A stretch of DNA of 64,000 nucleotides, taken from Pogonophryne albipinna (taxonomy: Eukaryota > Chordata > Actinopteri > Perciformes > Artedidraconidae). Below are positions 43,921 to 55,625 of this stretch, piece after piece. Location of the stretch: positions 14,826,138 to 14,890,137 of the forward strand of contig CM053260.1 of NCBI GenBank assembly GCA_028583405.1, given 5' to 3'. The position numbers were made by a program, and so were the translations under genes. Each line of letters opens with the position of its first letter. The first letter of the stretch is position 1. Under the pieces are notes generated by a model. That model was given only the letters and a program-made list of their open reading frames with translations, ran no database searches and was not told the DNA's origin.

Positions 43921-46185
43921 CATAAAGGTTTTCTTAAGATGTTGATCCATCGGTGGTACAGGACGCTACAACCTTCAGCATGACTGATCTGAGACACCAA
44001 ATTAGCAAAAAATAGTCAACTAGGCCTTGTTCTCCTGAAAAGCATCTGCAGCCTGAGATCAAATGTACTCTTATGAGTCGGTGTCATCTTAAAGTCACCA
44101 CCTCGGTACCAGCCTTAACTCTCATTACTGCTGCATTACTAAAAGTACTTAATATAGAATAGTCTAGCATGCGATGATGCTTTCAAGTAACAGAGTATTG
44201 TTTATAGTAAGCTTATTAATGTTTAAGAGCTAAAACAAACGTTAATTAGATACATTCGGATCTCACAGCTCTAATACTTCACCAGTTGACTCTTTTCTGT
44301 CCTGACTTGGTGTCCAGATCTTTTTTAATTCAATGCTTTCATTTTTGAACAACCTTGTATTGTATCTGCAGTTAAGCTAGACTGCTGCAGTTGAGACAAA
44401 AATCCTTTTACTGTTGAAGAGCCTGCGCCAAGGTGGCATACATTCCTCCTATAGGGAACTTAGTACAGGCTTCAGTTTCTCCTTATCAACAGACAGAGCT
44501 CATAACAGCCACGGCCAAACAGACAACCTTTTTGAGAACATTGGGAGCATAGAATATACTGAGGCCGTAACAATAGACAGTGATGTGAGTCATACTGCAG
44601 CAAAGAACAGAATGATTTCATGTCTCTGCGCTGAGGCTGAAAGGTGACGCGGTTCATATGTGTTTGTGATGGATGTACTCATCCTTTATCAAAATGACCG
44701 TAACCACAGTTAAGTACTCTTTCTCCCATGTTCTAGAATGACCACACATTCCATCCTAGACTGAAGCAAACTGACAATGACAGTTGGAGAATCAGATTGA
44801 GATTTACAGCATGTTCGATCAGAATGAGACTCCCAGTGGAATCATTTCCAAAACGAATAAGTACTCTTAGTCTAAATGTGCTTTCTGTGACAGCTTCAGA
44901 GTTTGGATGGAGATGTTTAGCGGGGAGGAGCAGGGCTTCAGGAGCTGAGCTTCTGTTAGCGCGACTTGTGAGCCAGGAGATATTCGGCTGCCACTGAGGG
45001 TCTCACAGTGACGCCCCTCCCCCCCCTCAGATTCAGCAGATTTATATTTGATGTAGAAAGCAACATGTGAGAAAACACGAGGGAAAAGGGCTCAGTGTCC
45101 AGAGGATTTTGTTTTTCTATTTTTCTTTCTCCTTATTATTTCACTACCACCCGGTAGGTAGGAGGCTCTCTCTTTGCTTCGGCACACACTCCCTACACGC
45201 TGTAGGAAAATCACTTAATACAAAAATACTTTTTTATAATAGGTAACTATAAGACCATCATTACGCTGTGCGTAAGGAATGTACAGAGAAAAAAATCGTA
45301 GGTATTTTTTGAGGAACAATTAATTTGTTAATGATATGTAGCTATTTAATTGTTTTTTTCCTGTCCTTATATTGTAATCATTGCATTTTCTTTTTTGTGA
45401 AAAAAGTTGATCTTTTTTGTTTATAGAGTTTGTCTTGTTAGAGTAAAGGTTCAAGTGCAGGAACACAGCAAACGTATGAAACCACAATAAGGCCACTGGT
45501 GTGTCGGGGACAATCGCTACTTCCATTGCAATGTCCTGCAATCATTTAACTTGTGTTCCATCATGTGAGTCCAGAGACATCCGAACAAAAGAGACTGTTC
45601 TTTTAGAGGCCTGTTGAACATAACCCTGCCACTAGCCCATAGCAGGCGAGTACGGTTTCCACATGTGCGGGTAAGGGTTATAAATGTTGGGTTTTGAAGG
45701 TATTTTGATGTTTTAGATCTACAGATGGGAACTGAGCTACAAATGAGAACCATCAGTCCATTTGATAACACAGATTGGCTTTTCACTGAAATCAGAATTC
45801 TGAACTGGTGAAAATCCTGACTGCATTTTCATACTTTTTGTTGTGCTCAAGTTCATCGTCTGCATGTCTGAAAATAGGCTTTGGTTCATCACCCTTGTAT
45901 CTGATGTGACATTTCCCATCTGGGGAGGCCATTTTGATCTGTAACCAAGTGAACAACATGAAAATTGTGCAGATAAATCAAAGCGGAGTTGGTCTTTACT
46001 TTGGCTGTACCACAATTTCCTGGTCCTTTTTGAAGTGGAAGTAGCATGTACTTAGTGGTAGTAATACTCTGAACTGTAAAAAAAAAATTGTATCAAGTAA
46101 ACTACAGTCGATTTGTGGCTCTGTGTCTCTACTAAAAAGGTTTTGGCAGGCCACCTTTTTTGTACGTAAAGTAGCCTTGATGAAC

Positions 46186-46191
46186 AATAAA
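46186..46191 (+). terminator. probable vgll4 polyadenylation signal
   Basis: AATAAA followed by GTGCTTTTAAACC and a long TG tract (46231-46263), a favourable GU-rich downstream element. Confidence 0.6.
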
Positions 46192-46228
46192 GTGCTTTTA
46201 AACCACTGTCTGACTGTGTGCCCCCATC

Positions 46229-46230
<2 letters not shown>

Positions 46231-46263
<33 letters not shown>
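46231..46263. repeat. (TG)n tract between vgll4 and atg7 3' ends
   Basis: About 16 TG units immediately downstream of the probable vgll4 poly(A) signal. Confidence 0.97.
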
Positions 46264-46265
<2 letters not shown>

Positions 46266-46364
46266 GAAAGACAATGGGTGGAAGATGCAGCTACAATGAG
46301 CAAATATAATTAATTTCACACAAACCAATATTTTCATTGCAACATAAAACTCACAGAAGAACAA

Positions 46365-47522
46365 ATAATAAAGAGACCGTTTATTCATTGGTTATACTTA
46401 CAGAAGAAAAAAAGCATGACAGAAACAACTCTGAGAATAGAACATTGAAAACCAAGTCGGAATTATAAATGCCATCTCAATTTTGAGAAATTCATAACAG
46501 GAAAAAGTCTGAGGTCAGGTTGATCCCGGAATTGTATTTCTCACAATTCTGACATCACTTCAAATTCTGAAACGAAGGTTCCATTTTTCTCACGTTGCAC
46601 TTATTATCTTCCATACATATGAAGGCGGCTGTTGTCGTCACACTGAAAGTATCATACATCTATTCAGTACAGAGAAATATCACACCGCAGTAAGAAAAGC
46701 AACAGATAAAGACATGCACCACTAACAGACCATAAAGACCTTCAGTTTGTCCGTCGGCTCTTTTATATTAAACCGTGCAGTTTTAGCTTCCAGGTTGTCT
46801 ATAGCAACAGTAAACATTTTCCACATCAGTTGCACAGTATGAGCTGGTTTTATTATTAACTGCACTGTATGTATCACAGTCTCCGGTAAACACACAGGGA
46901 GATGGATGGATTTGCTGAGTTGTCAACTGTGTTTTTGTAATTTAATAATCAATCTGAAGCACTCTGAGTGAGCGAGCAGATGTTGTTAGTCAACGTCTTG
47001 CCAAAGGACACAGCAAACCCATTAAATGTGTTGATGGAGAGACGGTGGGGGGGATTGAACCTGGGTCTAGTCGGTGAGGGTTTTTTTTAAAGACAAAAAT
47101 AAAGCCCATTAATACAAGTGTTTTGTTGTGTTTTGTCTCAGGTAAACATTGAGTGAATGTGACTGATAACACACCATGAAGAGATGGGAACAACTACATT
47201 CTCCCTTAAATACAACAGCTTAATACGCACAAAGTGAAAAATGAACTGACATAAAAGTGAAAACAGAAATTCACTGAATACTTTAGCAGTTCATCTTTTA
47301 TTGTTTATAATTGTAACCATATTACTCGTGAATCCAAATGAGCTAATAGGAATTGTATAGCTTTTATTTGAGTAGCATTCCTGGTAGTTTAGCTTGGTTT
47401 GAGTTGTATCTGTGTATCTACTGTCACCCGCAAAGCCCTTTTCATTTGTACATATGCATCCTTAAAAAACCCAAATCAGACAGAAGCTGAAGGATCGGGG
47501 GGGGGGTTGTTTCTCCAGTCCT
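46365..47522 (-). other. atg7: probable atg7 3'UTR
   Basis: Follows the atg7 stop codon on the minus strand. Candidate minus-strand AATAAA signals (TTTATT on plus) lie at 47363-47368, 47297-47302 and 46380-46385, so the UTR may be about 0.2 to 1.15 kb. The far end is taken here as the outer limit. Confidence 0.45.
46380..46385 (-). terminator. candidate distal atg7 polyadenylation signal
   Basis: TTTATT on plus is AATAAA on the minus strand. Two closer candidates at 47297 and 47363 may be used instead. Confidence 0.35.
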
Positions 47523-47555
47523 TCAGATGCTCTCATCGTCGCTCATATCCCAAAT
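47523..47555 (-). CDS. atg7: atg7 last coding exon (C-terminal 10 residues)
   Basis: On the minus strand the sequence reads CTTTCCTCCTTAG|ATTTGG, a strong pyrimidine tract and acceptor, then IWDMSDDESI and TGA. Human ATG7, the E1-like enzyme that activates ATG12 and LC3 in autophagy, ends EIWDMSDDETI, so the match covers the whole exon and ends at the same place. Only this final exon is in the window; no exon for the preceding GLTLLHQETQAAE-type segment was found up to 64000. The position after vgll4, in convergent orientation, is that of human ATG7. Confidence 0.87.
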   Translation of the reverse strand: MWDMSDDESI

Positions 47556-47702
47556 CTAAGGAGGAAAGACACAACAGAGAAAGAAACAAATTAATGGAAG
47601 TTTTGTCTACAAAACAATGTTCGACTCTAAAGTCCTAACTCAAGGTTCTTTCTGGGGCTTTTAGCTGCATCTTACAGTCTTCAGTGCAGTTTGCTCAGTG
47701 AG

Positions 47703-48190
47703 TAAAGGTCCCATATTATAGTATTTTTCTACAATATATTATAGGTCTCAGATATACAAAAAACATGTCTCTGAAATGTTTGGCTTAAAACACCAAACAG
47801 ATCATGCATTGTAGCATCCCATAAACCCCTCTGTTTCAAAAGTGCTGATTCTGTATCTGTACCTTTAAATTCAAATGGACCCCCCCCCCCCCCCCCCCCC
47901 TCTCAAGATGTTTGGTTTTATTGAACACAATGGTGCTCTAGGAGGAGATTCAGGTGATAAGGTGGGGGGGGTGTTAACTTGGTTGGTGATTGGCTAATGG
48001 TTACACAACCCAACAAAAACATTTGTGACATCACAAAATCTGCTGATTCTCAGACCAGCTTTTATATAAATGGATCAGGAGAGAAAGAGAGAGAATATTT
48101 TTTCCTAAAACATTCCAAATCTCTTTACACAGATACATATTTATGTATAAAAGACATGAAAAAGTGGATTTTGCATAATAGGTGACCTTC
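47703..48190. mobile_element. nonautonomous TIR element (GGTCCCATATTAT family)
   Basis: The left end TAAAGGTCCCATATTATAGT pairs with the reverse complement of the right end TTTTGCATAATAGGTGACCT. Both ends and internal GTGACATCACAAA and GATTGGCTAATG phrases fit an abundant teleost MITE-like repeat with TTAAAGGTCCCATATTATG ends. About 490 bp, interrupted by a 21-C run (47880-47900). Confidence 0.6.
47880..47900. repeat. poly-C tract (21 C)
   Basis: Uninterrupted cytosines within the TIR element at 47703-48190. Confidence 0.9.
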
Positions 48191-48775
48191 AGATGTCTGT
48201 ACAGTATGAATGTAACAGTCATAATTCATCATAAGCATGGCAATAACAGCTGTTTCAAGTTGTTTTGACTTAATTTCTATGCATTAATAAAAACTACAAA
48301 TAAGTAACCAGAAATATTAAGTACAAATCTCCAACATCGTAATACGATACAATGCAGAGCAACACAGGCTCAGAATGGAGTGAGACACTGCTTTACGTCA
48401 ACGTGGCTGCACTGATGTAATATACGATTACTAATAGACACCATGTTTGATTTGATTTTAAAAACAGGAGGCGACAGATAACCACACAGACCCGTCTAAA
48501 CAAGTGGCTTGTAAGTCGCAACAGTAAAGCTTTGATAATAATTACTCACAATCAGTGCTAAGAAGTTTCTTACCAGGAAGTGACAGCAGCATGTGACTCT
48601 CTCTCACCCCCACAGAGACACACACACAACTCCTTTTCACTACTGTGTCAGTAAACAACAGCGGGTTCTCATGGCAGCAGATTCCTCACATTCTCTCTCT
48701 GTAAGACGTAATTCACATACCTCTAATACTGCCTGGAATGTTACACACTCATGGCTCTGAGTGTGTATACACGCG

Positions 48776-48778
<3 letters not shown>

Positions 48779-48835
<57 letters not shown>
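48779..48835. repeat. (AC)n microsatellite
   Basis: About 28 AC units in the atg7 intron. Confidence 0.97.
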
Positions 48836-48839
<4 letters not shown>

Positions 48840-49424
48840 GACACATACATGCTGCATTCCTTTGATTGTGCTGCTTCGCAACTCAAAGAGCTGAAATACC
48901 AGTGTCATTAACTTCAACTTGTTTTGTTTGTGTGCGTTCCACAGGTAATACGCATGCAGACAGGTGTATTGTTAGGAGCCCGTACTTAAAGAAACAAAGA
49001 CAAAGTGTTGCGTTTCTCTTTGACAGGCCTTTACAAAGACCATATGAAATCATTCGAGAAAAATTCACAAACCATGTAGACAAACAACTAAAAAAGGGGC
49101 TGCAACTGACAATAATTGTCGCCATTTAATAAGAAGGTTATTTGCCTCATTAATTAGAAATACAAATCTCAACTTTCCAGAGCCAACTTTCCTGGTTATT
49201 GAGCAGCATGTGAGGTAAACATGCTAAAGTTTAAATATGTCTACAGGTGAGCATGATGTGTATTTATATCGCGTCATGTAAGGAAAAGCAAGTTCTCAAT
49301 AAAAAACAAATAATAAATATTGACATAGTTTGAGATGGACCCATTCTCTCAGGGCAAGCCTCTAAAATAGGTAGAAAATTACAAACATGTTTCTTACTGC
49401 TTTCTTATTACCCCGTTTACTCAA

Positions 49425-49866
49425 ACTATTCTAGGAGAGTGCATTTACGTAGACACGTGGTGCCTCTCTACCTATACTTCTTACTTCTATTTCTGTTTTT
49501 TATTTTGTTCACCCCTTTTCCCTCAATCTATTTCAGGAGAGTGCTTTTACGTAGACACGTTGGACCTCTCTGCTTATACTTTTTACTTTCTTTCCCTTTG
49601 GGGAGTGCAATTACGTCAAGGTTCACTTTTGTCCCTCTTCACTTGTGTCCCTGTCTCATAATTTCCACCCTATTCTAAGGGGAAGCATTTACGCAATGTG
49701 GTGCCTTTTCATTTCAGTTTCTTACTTTGTATTTCTTCACCCCTTGTACGTGGACACGTTGTGCCTCTCTACCTCTGTTTCTTACTTCTCTTTTCCTACC
49801 CCTGTTCCTCAGACCTATCCTAAGGGAGTTGACACATTGTGCCTCTTCACTTTTACTTTCTAAGGG
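49425..49866. repeat. degenerate tandem array, units about 65-110 bp
   Basis: Five or six diverged units with the order: CTATTCTAGGAGAGTGCATT-type start, TTACGTAGACACGTGGTGCC-type core, CTCTCTACCTATACTTCTTA-type pyrimidine stretch, then CACCCCTTTTCCCTCA. Core occurrences near 49445, 49546, 49612, 49689, 49748 and 49829. Chance frames through it repeat peptide blocks such as LRRHVVPLYLYFLL. I do not recognise the family. Confidence 0.7.
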
Positions 49867-50951
49867 TCAAAGTTCATATGGCGAGGGATTCCTTTGAGCG
49901 ACATGCGCCGGCCCGTGCCTTACCTTGGACTTCTAATATAACTGCTCGGGTCTTGATAGATTGAGTGGGGAAGTTCAGGAGAGATGTGTAGAAGATATGT
50001 GTTTTCCTGAATACTTCAAAAAACATCCGAGAACAACAGAACTGTAAAATAAAACATTGCCCTGATTTCCCAGACTGATCGTTCTTACACTTTGTGTTTC
50101 TGCTCTGTGTCTCCGTCTCTGCACACATGGAGAGCTCTCAGTTATTGAAACAGTGGAAACACATTTGGCAGATTCATGCAGAGCAATCAATGTGAGACTT
50201 CACTTCAGTATAAACAGTACAAACCTCACTGAATGTGTGCCTCATCAACACAGAGATGAACACATGATCCATTCTGAAACAGATTGAGCTTTGGGATGAT
50301 GCATTACAGCAAAACATCCTGCTCTTTGAATTGAAAAGAAAATGGGTCAGTAATCTGAAACAGTTTCTTTTATATAAGACTTCAGTACAGCCGATGTGAA
50401 ACTTGAAATATGGTCACTTTCACAATGTGTGGTTTTAGAAATAGTTAAGGGTAATACGCTCATTTTCTTTCTTTCCAAGAGCCGCCATTACTGTATTTGA
50501 TTTGATTGAAATGTGTGAAGTTCATCCAGTTTTTCAACTGGGCTTTTGGTACCATGTTGGGTTTGTCATTGTTTTTGTCAGAAGCTTACGAGTATGATTA
50601 TCTGCTTTCCCCAGGGAGGTTGCAACAACAAGGCTTCCTGTTACAAATTCTTTGAGCTATAACCTCAGCGTGAGAAGAATCTCTTCAAAAAGTTGTCGCA
50701 CCTGTTCTGCATGTTAACCTGAACAGTCTACAGTTTAACAGGCTGTGTTGTTTTGTGTTGTTGTTATCTTTATTGGAACTTCTGCAGGCCTTTTCTCACA
50801 GTGTGGAGACTGAGGCACAAACTCATATCAGAGCTGGCCGTTTCTGCTCCACTGCTGCCGGGGGTCCAGCTTCAAAAGGACAGCAAAGAGCTCTTTGAAA
50901 CAGAGCGACACTGGAGCCCCTCTCTGGACGGCTGCCATGCCGCGCTGATGC

Positions 50952-50963
50952 TGTGTGTGTGTG

Positions 50964-51034
<71 letters not shown>
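50952..51034. repeat. (TG)n microsatellite
   Basis: TG run with one TTT interruption near 50978. Confidence 0.97.
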
Positions 51035-51037
<3 letters not shown>

Positions 51038-51339
51038 GAGAAATCTTTTGTGCAAAATGAAAGAGGGGGTGAGGGGGGGGTATAGAGGGGGGAAAGACCT
51101 TATGTAACGTGAATAGCTCGGGCAAACTGAAGCCAACAAACTTTACTACACTCTTTCAAGCACGACTGAGTACTTGGGATGTTTTCAACCATTAACCTTT
51201 CATGCTGTGATGCATACGCTGATTTCTGCAAGGCCGTGCAAACAATATGTTTAAAGTCACGAGACAACAAGCAAATATTGTGTCGTAAAAATAAAGTATG
51301 CAACAAAAGATGTCAAAAAAAATCAAAGTACGGCATATA

Positions 51340-51545
51340 GCGGGAGGCTGTGGCTCAGTGGATAGTGTGTGTGTGTTGGACTTGGAATCAGGAGGTAGCA
51401 ACTTCGAGTCCCACTGCAGTCAGCATGTCGTTGTGTCCCTGGGCAAGACACTTCACCCCAAATTGCTCCTATGGGGATTGTCCACAGTATTGAATGTATG
51501 TAAATCGCTTTGGATAAAAGCGTCTAGAAATGACATGTAATATAA
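51340..51545 (+). mobile_element. tRNA-derived SINE
   Basis: Head resembles a tRNA gene: box A-like TGGCTCAGTGG (51351-51361) and box B-like TTCGAGTCC (51403-51411). The body has GTTGTGTCCCTGGGCAAGAC, ACTTCACCCCAAATTGCTCC, and the tail TAAATCGCTTTGGATAAAAG then CGTCTAGAAATGACATGTAA, all hallmarks of common fish SINEs. It is a retroposon, not a functional tRNA gene. Confidence 0.8.
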
Positions 51546-51901
51546 TTTAATCTCAGTAGAAACAAGTAATCTCAATGTCGTCATGTCATAAAAAAGTCAT
51601 AAACGGTCATGGTTTGGTACAGTATAGGGTCATAGTAGTGCAAGTAATCTAATCTAACTACAAGAGAAGCAATCGTTCTGTCTGTCTGTCTGTCTCTCTG
51701 TTTGTGAGAACGACTTTCACATAAATCGCCAACTGTTCATGGCTTCTAAAAAGGTTATCTGAAATGGCCTCTCAGCCAACAAAAATAAATGTAACATATA
51801 ATCAGCTCTACCTCTGTCTGAAATCAAAGACATAATATAACAAAAATTAAACATTCAAATGGTAAATCTTCCGTTATTGTTGTAAACGGCACAGGAACCA
51901 T

Positions 51902-51916
51902 GGGGGGGGGGGGGGG
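51902..51916. repeat. poly-G tract (15 G)
   Basis: Uninterrupted guanines in the atg7 intron. Confidence 0.85.
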
Positions 51917-53565
51917 TGCAGAGGACTGTAACTCAGTACATTCTCACTATTTAAAAAAACAAAAACAAAACATTGACAGATTACAAACCACCAAACTAGC
52001 TTGAATTATGCAGTATCTGTCCTTACTGGTGGACCCCCACGCCACACACACACATAATCAGACACACAAACACACACACACACCATGACAGCACCTCAAA
52101 GGGATTGGCAGACACACAATCGAGGACACACATCTTTAACTTTGAAGCAGCCTTATCACTCCGAGGCCTTGAGTCACTGCAGGTTAAAAAGAGGATTGCT
52201 GGATGTTTCATAAAGTCCCGCAGTAAGCTGCATGTAATCATTGTGTGAATGTGTTTGTGTTTGTAATCAGTTGGGCTCCGGCTGATATGACAACTATAAT
52301 CCGGGCTAGTGGTTGAAACAAGGCTGGGATCTGATCAGATAGAGGAGGTTGGCGGGTGCAGTCAGCCAACTCTCTGCTGCCTCTGATAGTTGTTCCCCCA
52401 AAAACACAACACACGCCTCAGCAGGAGGGTCCTCAGTAATATTTATCATTCTGAGTCAAAGCACTGCTTCCGACAGCAGAACCACAATAAACTTGCTCCG
52501 GCATCAGAGTTTAACAAGAAGCGACCTTTCAGGCAGTTTGCAAGCACATTGTTTTATTTGAGGCGAGTAAATTCAAAATACTGAGCCTACTTACAGGAAC
52601 ACATCCTAAGTGTGGGTGGCCCCAGTGGGGATCTTCCCCCTGAAGCCATTCAACCAGGCAGCACCACCACTGATGGGCTTTGATATTAAACACACATCTG
52701 CTTCACATATTAGAACTGACACCAAAGCACAAAGAGCAAAGTCAAGCTTTCATCATGGAGGCCGGCTCCATCTGATGTGCAATTAGTGGACCACACAGAG
52801 GGACGTGGTTTATGGCTGCTGGATAAACCCACCGCTGCTGTTTGAAGAAAAAAGTAAGAAATCCAGTCATGCTATAATTCTGTTTGTGAGTTAAAAAAAA
52901 GCAAACGACATTAAGTGTCATGAGTGATTTCAGTTTTCAGTGGCAGCATCACTGATGGATTTTTAAACTGATTTGAATTATTAAAGCCCGAGGCACAGTC
53001 GCTTATGTTTTTACAGTGAAACTTCTAAAACATGTTCTCACCAATCATCATTTTTGTGCGGCATTGTTATTTTAGTCCAATTCAAGTTCACTTTATAAGT
53101 TGCTTTTAGGCTGGATGTCAAGTGTGTTGCTGGACATTCATTCAGTTAAGTGATTAAAAAAATTAATTGTACTGTAGCAGGGGAGTGTGGGTCTGACTAA
53201 TGGTTGGTGTATGAGGGTTGATATCTCTTATTGGCCCAGCACTGCAAAGAAACAATATTTCTTCCAAACATTTCACATACATTTATTTTAATTAATTCAA
53301 TAAAGATAATAAATCTGTCTTTATGCATACTCAACCTTGAACTACTGTAGCCTTTTAAGTAATGTGGAAGCTTTCAATAGCAGTAGGTCTGCCTTTGTGA
53401 CTTCTTAATTCAAAACCTGGCTTCACATTTCGGGGACATTAAGATGTCTGAAAAAGTTATTTATTCAGCACTACAGTAAATAAAACCCTTTGTTCAGAAA
53501 TGGTAGATTTTTAATATCATAAATTGGATATGTGGCAGAGAGTTGATGGTATTCAGTCTTTCTAA

Positions 53566-53980
53566 GGCCCCGGCCACACGAGGACGAAAACGGTCCTTTG
53601 CGTTACATTTAAGTTTTCCACACTCTCGCGGGAATATCTCCGCAATGGAGAGAGCTTAAGTTTCACTTTCGATTGCATGATATAGCCCAGATAAACACCT
53701 TCATCACACATGTTGCCACTTGTTTATACCATTTTCAGGCGATTTGTAAAAAAACGATGTGTTTTTGGATATTTGTGGAGTTAGGTGGTCCACGAGTGTT
53801 TTTTTATTGGCTAAGTGGTCCTTGGTATGAAAAAGTTTGAGAAACACTGAGCTAAACGGAGCTGTCTCCTGTGGACAGACGCTATCCGGTGAATATTGCG
53901 TGTGGACGGAAGCTTTTTTGGGATTGCGTTTGCGTTAATCCTATGCGTTTAGCCGTTTTCGTCCTCGTGTGGCCGGGGCC
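53566..53980. mobile_element. MITE with 28-bp TIRs and TAA target duplication (PIF/Harbinger-like)
   Basis: The left end GGCCCCGGCCACACGAGGAC-GAAAACGG is the reverse complement of the right end CCGTTTTC-GTCCTCGTGTGGCCGGGGCC, with no mismatch over about 28 bases. TAA lies on both sides (53563-53565 and 53981-53983), fitting the TWA duplication of PIF/Harbinger. No transposase frame, so nonautonomous (415 bp). The interior phrase GAAAAAGTTTGAGAAACACTG (about 53828-53848) resembles a different fish repeat and may be a nested piece. Confidence 0.8.
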
Positions 53981-54764
53981 TAAATGTTTTTAAGATCGCT
54001 CACTCAAGATATATGCAAATCATGAACATTGTAAATAGTTGTCACAGGGGTTAGTTGGGATCTTTCACACCACAGCTTTACAGTCTGATCCTTTAACATA
54101 CAGAGAAGCTTAAACTGTGTAAGTGCTTCCTGTCTGATCTTCAGATGAAACCTGATGATCATCAGCTTGTTGAAACATCAACACGGGGCAATTACTGCAA
54201 ACTTCACAAGGGGTGTCATCTACGGAAATGTTTGTTTCCTCTAACAAATGACCTGACATCTGTTAGCCAGGGGGATGCATTTGAGGATTTATGTTAATGA
54301 GATGGCATATTTCCCCTTTCATCCCCTCTCATGAGAGCCCCCAAGGGCAGGCTTAACGCCCTGAAGGGGGAGGAAGACCCACCCAGCTACATCACAACGA
54401 GAGGAACTTGTTCTGAAGTCAATGACATTTGAGATACACCAGAGTTGTTCATTCTTCAGATCTCCATGTACGTTTATCACTGACAATTCAAGCTTAGGAA
54501 AAAAAAAAAGTGTATTTCCTCCACATCTTCTTCTTCCTTAATCTTTCCTCTTGACTCCTTCTTTTTACCCTGCCTAACCAATACAGCTCAAACACGACGG
54601 ATGGTCTCATAAAATAAAATTCCGTATATTTTATTCCCTTGAAATGTTAACATTATTTAGGATCAGGCTTTTTTTTTTATTTATATGTATTTTAAATTGT
54701 AAAGTTAAACTCAAACACTTGAAGTTGTTGATGACTCATCCACCTGTACACCGCACCTGACAAT

Positions 54765-55002
<238 letters not shown>

Positions 55003-55439
55003 TAAATAATGTAGTTTGGGAGTAGCCTTTCTGAGGATTCAGTTTCCGGTATGGAGGAGTATTCAGCTGTTAGACGGCAGCTCTTTGAAGAACAAAAGAC
55101 GTGATAAGGTCTTCTATCACCTGAGGGGAAAATTCTTTCTCTGGTTTAGCTGGAACCTGAACGCGCTTGAGTGGGCAAATGAAGATAGAAAAAAATGAAT
55201 TGCTTGAGTTTGATCTATTGAAGGTGAGCCCTGAGGATAACAGGTGTGTGTTCACTAGAGATTGGATTTAATGAGGATTTGCCACTTTTGTCATTTTAAT
55301 GCGGTTGTTATCCAATTGTGTGGCTTTCACTGATGCCCCGTCCTTTCAAATTGAGCACTTTTAATTAGTTTTGTTAATCGAATGCTATGTTTGTAACCAA
55401 ACACCATTAAAACTAATAACTACTTTCTGTCTGCTGTAT

Positions 55440-55625
55440 TCTGTGGTAACTAGCAAATGTAAGCATGCTGACAAGCTCAACGTAAATGGTATACATAACA
55501 CCTGCTAAAAATCATCAAATATCAATATCCTTATCGTTTTAGGCCTGTTAGCATGTTAGCTCGAAGCATCACTGAGATAGAGTACAGTCCCAAAAAGTTG
55601 CTATCATGGGCGTAGACACTCAATC
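55440..55625 (-). repeat. diverged teleost interspersed repeat
   Basis: On the minus strand it carries TGTCAGCATGCTTACATTTG, GCATGTTAGC-type phrases and a tail like CTACGCCCATGATAGCAAC, in the order of a common fish repeat built of GCTAACATGCTAACATTTGC-type sequence. Ends are unclear. Confidence 0.5.

Larger units (their letters stand above)
42018..46210 (+). other. vgll4: vgll4 3'UTR (about 4.2 kb)
   Basis: No splice signals or credible coding frames between the stop codon and the AATAAA at 46186-46191, followed by TG-rich sequence. Contains a miR-130/301 seed match (42706-42712) and a short inverted-repeat element (43817-43920). An earlier poly(A) site cannot be excluded. Confidence 0.55.

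Noticed and set aside
49439..49863. Frames with repeated hydrophobic peptide blocks (LYLYFLL type)
   Set aside because: The peptide repetition is explained by the degenerate DNA tandem array; the frames shift between units and there is no start context or conservation evidence.
49915..49945. Minus-strand donor-like CAAG|GTAAGG considered as an atg7 exon end
   Set aside because: The sequence before it does not translate to anything resembling ATG7 in any frame.
50753..51139. Frames on both strands near 50.8-51.1 kb
   Set aside because: Extended by a (TG)n tract. I checked the minus strand for atg7 similarity and saw none.
51340..51420. Possible tRNA gene
   Set aside because: Box A- and B-like sequences are present, but no cloverleaf is apparent and the downstream body and tail are those of a tRNA-derived SINE.
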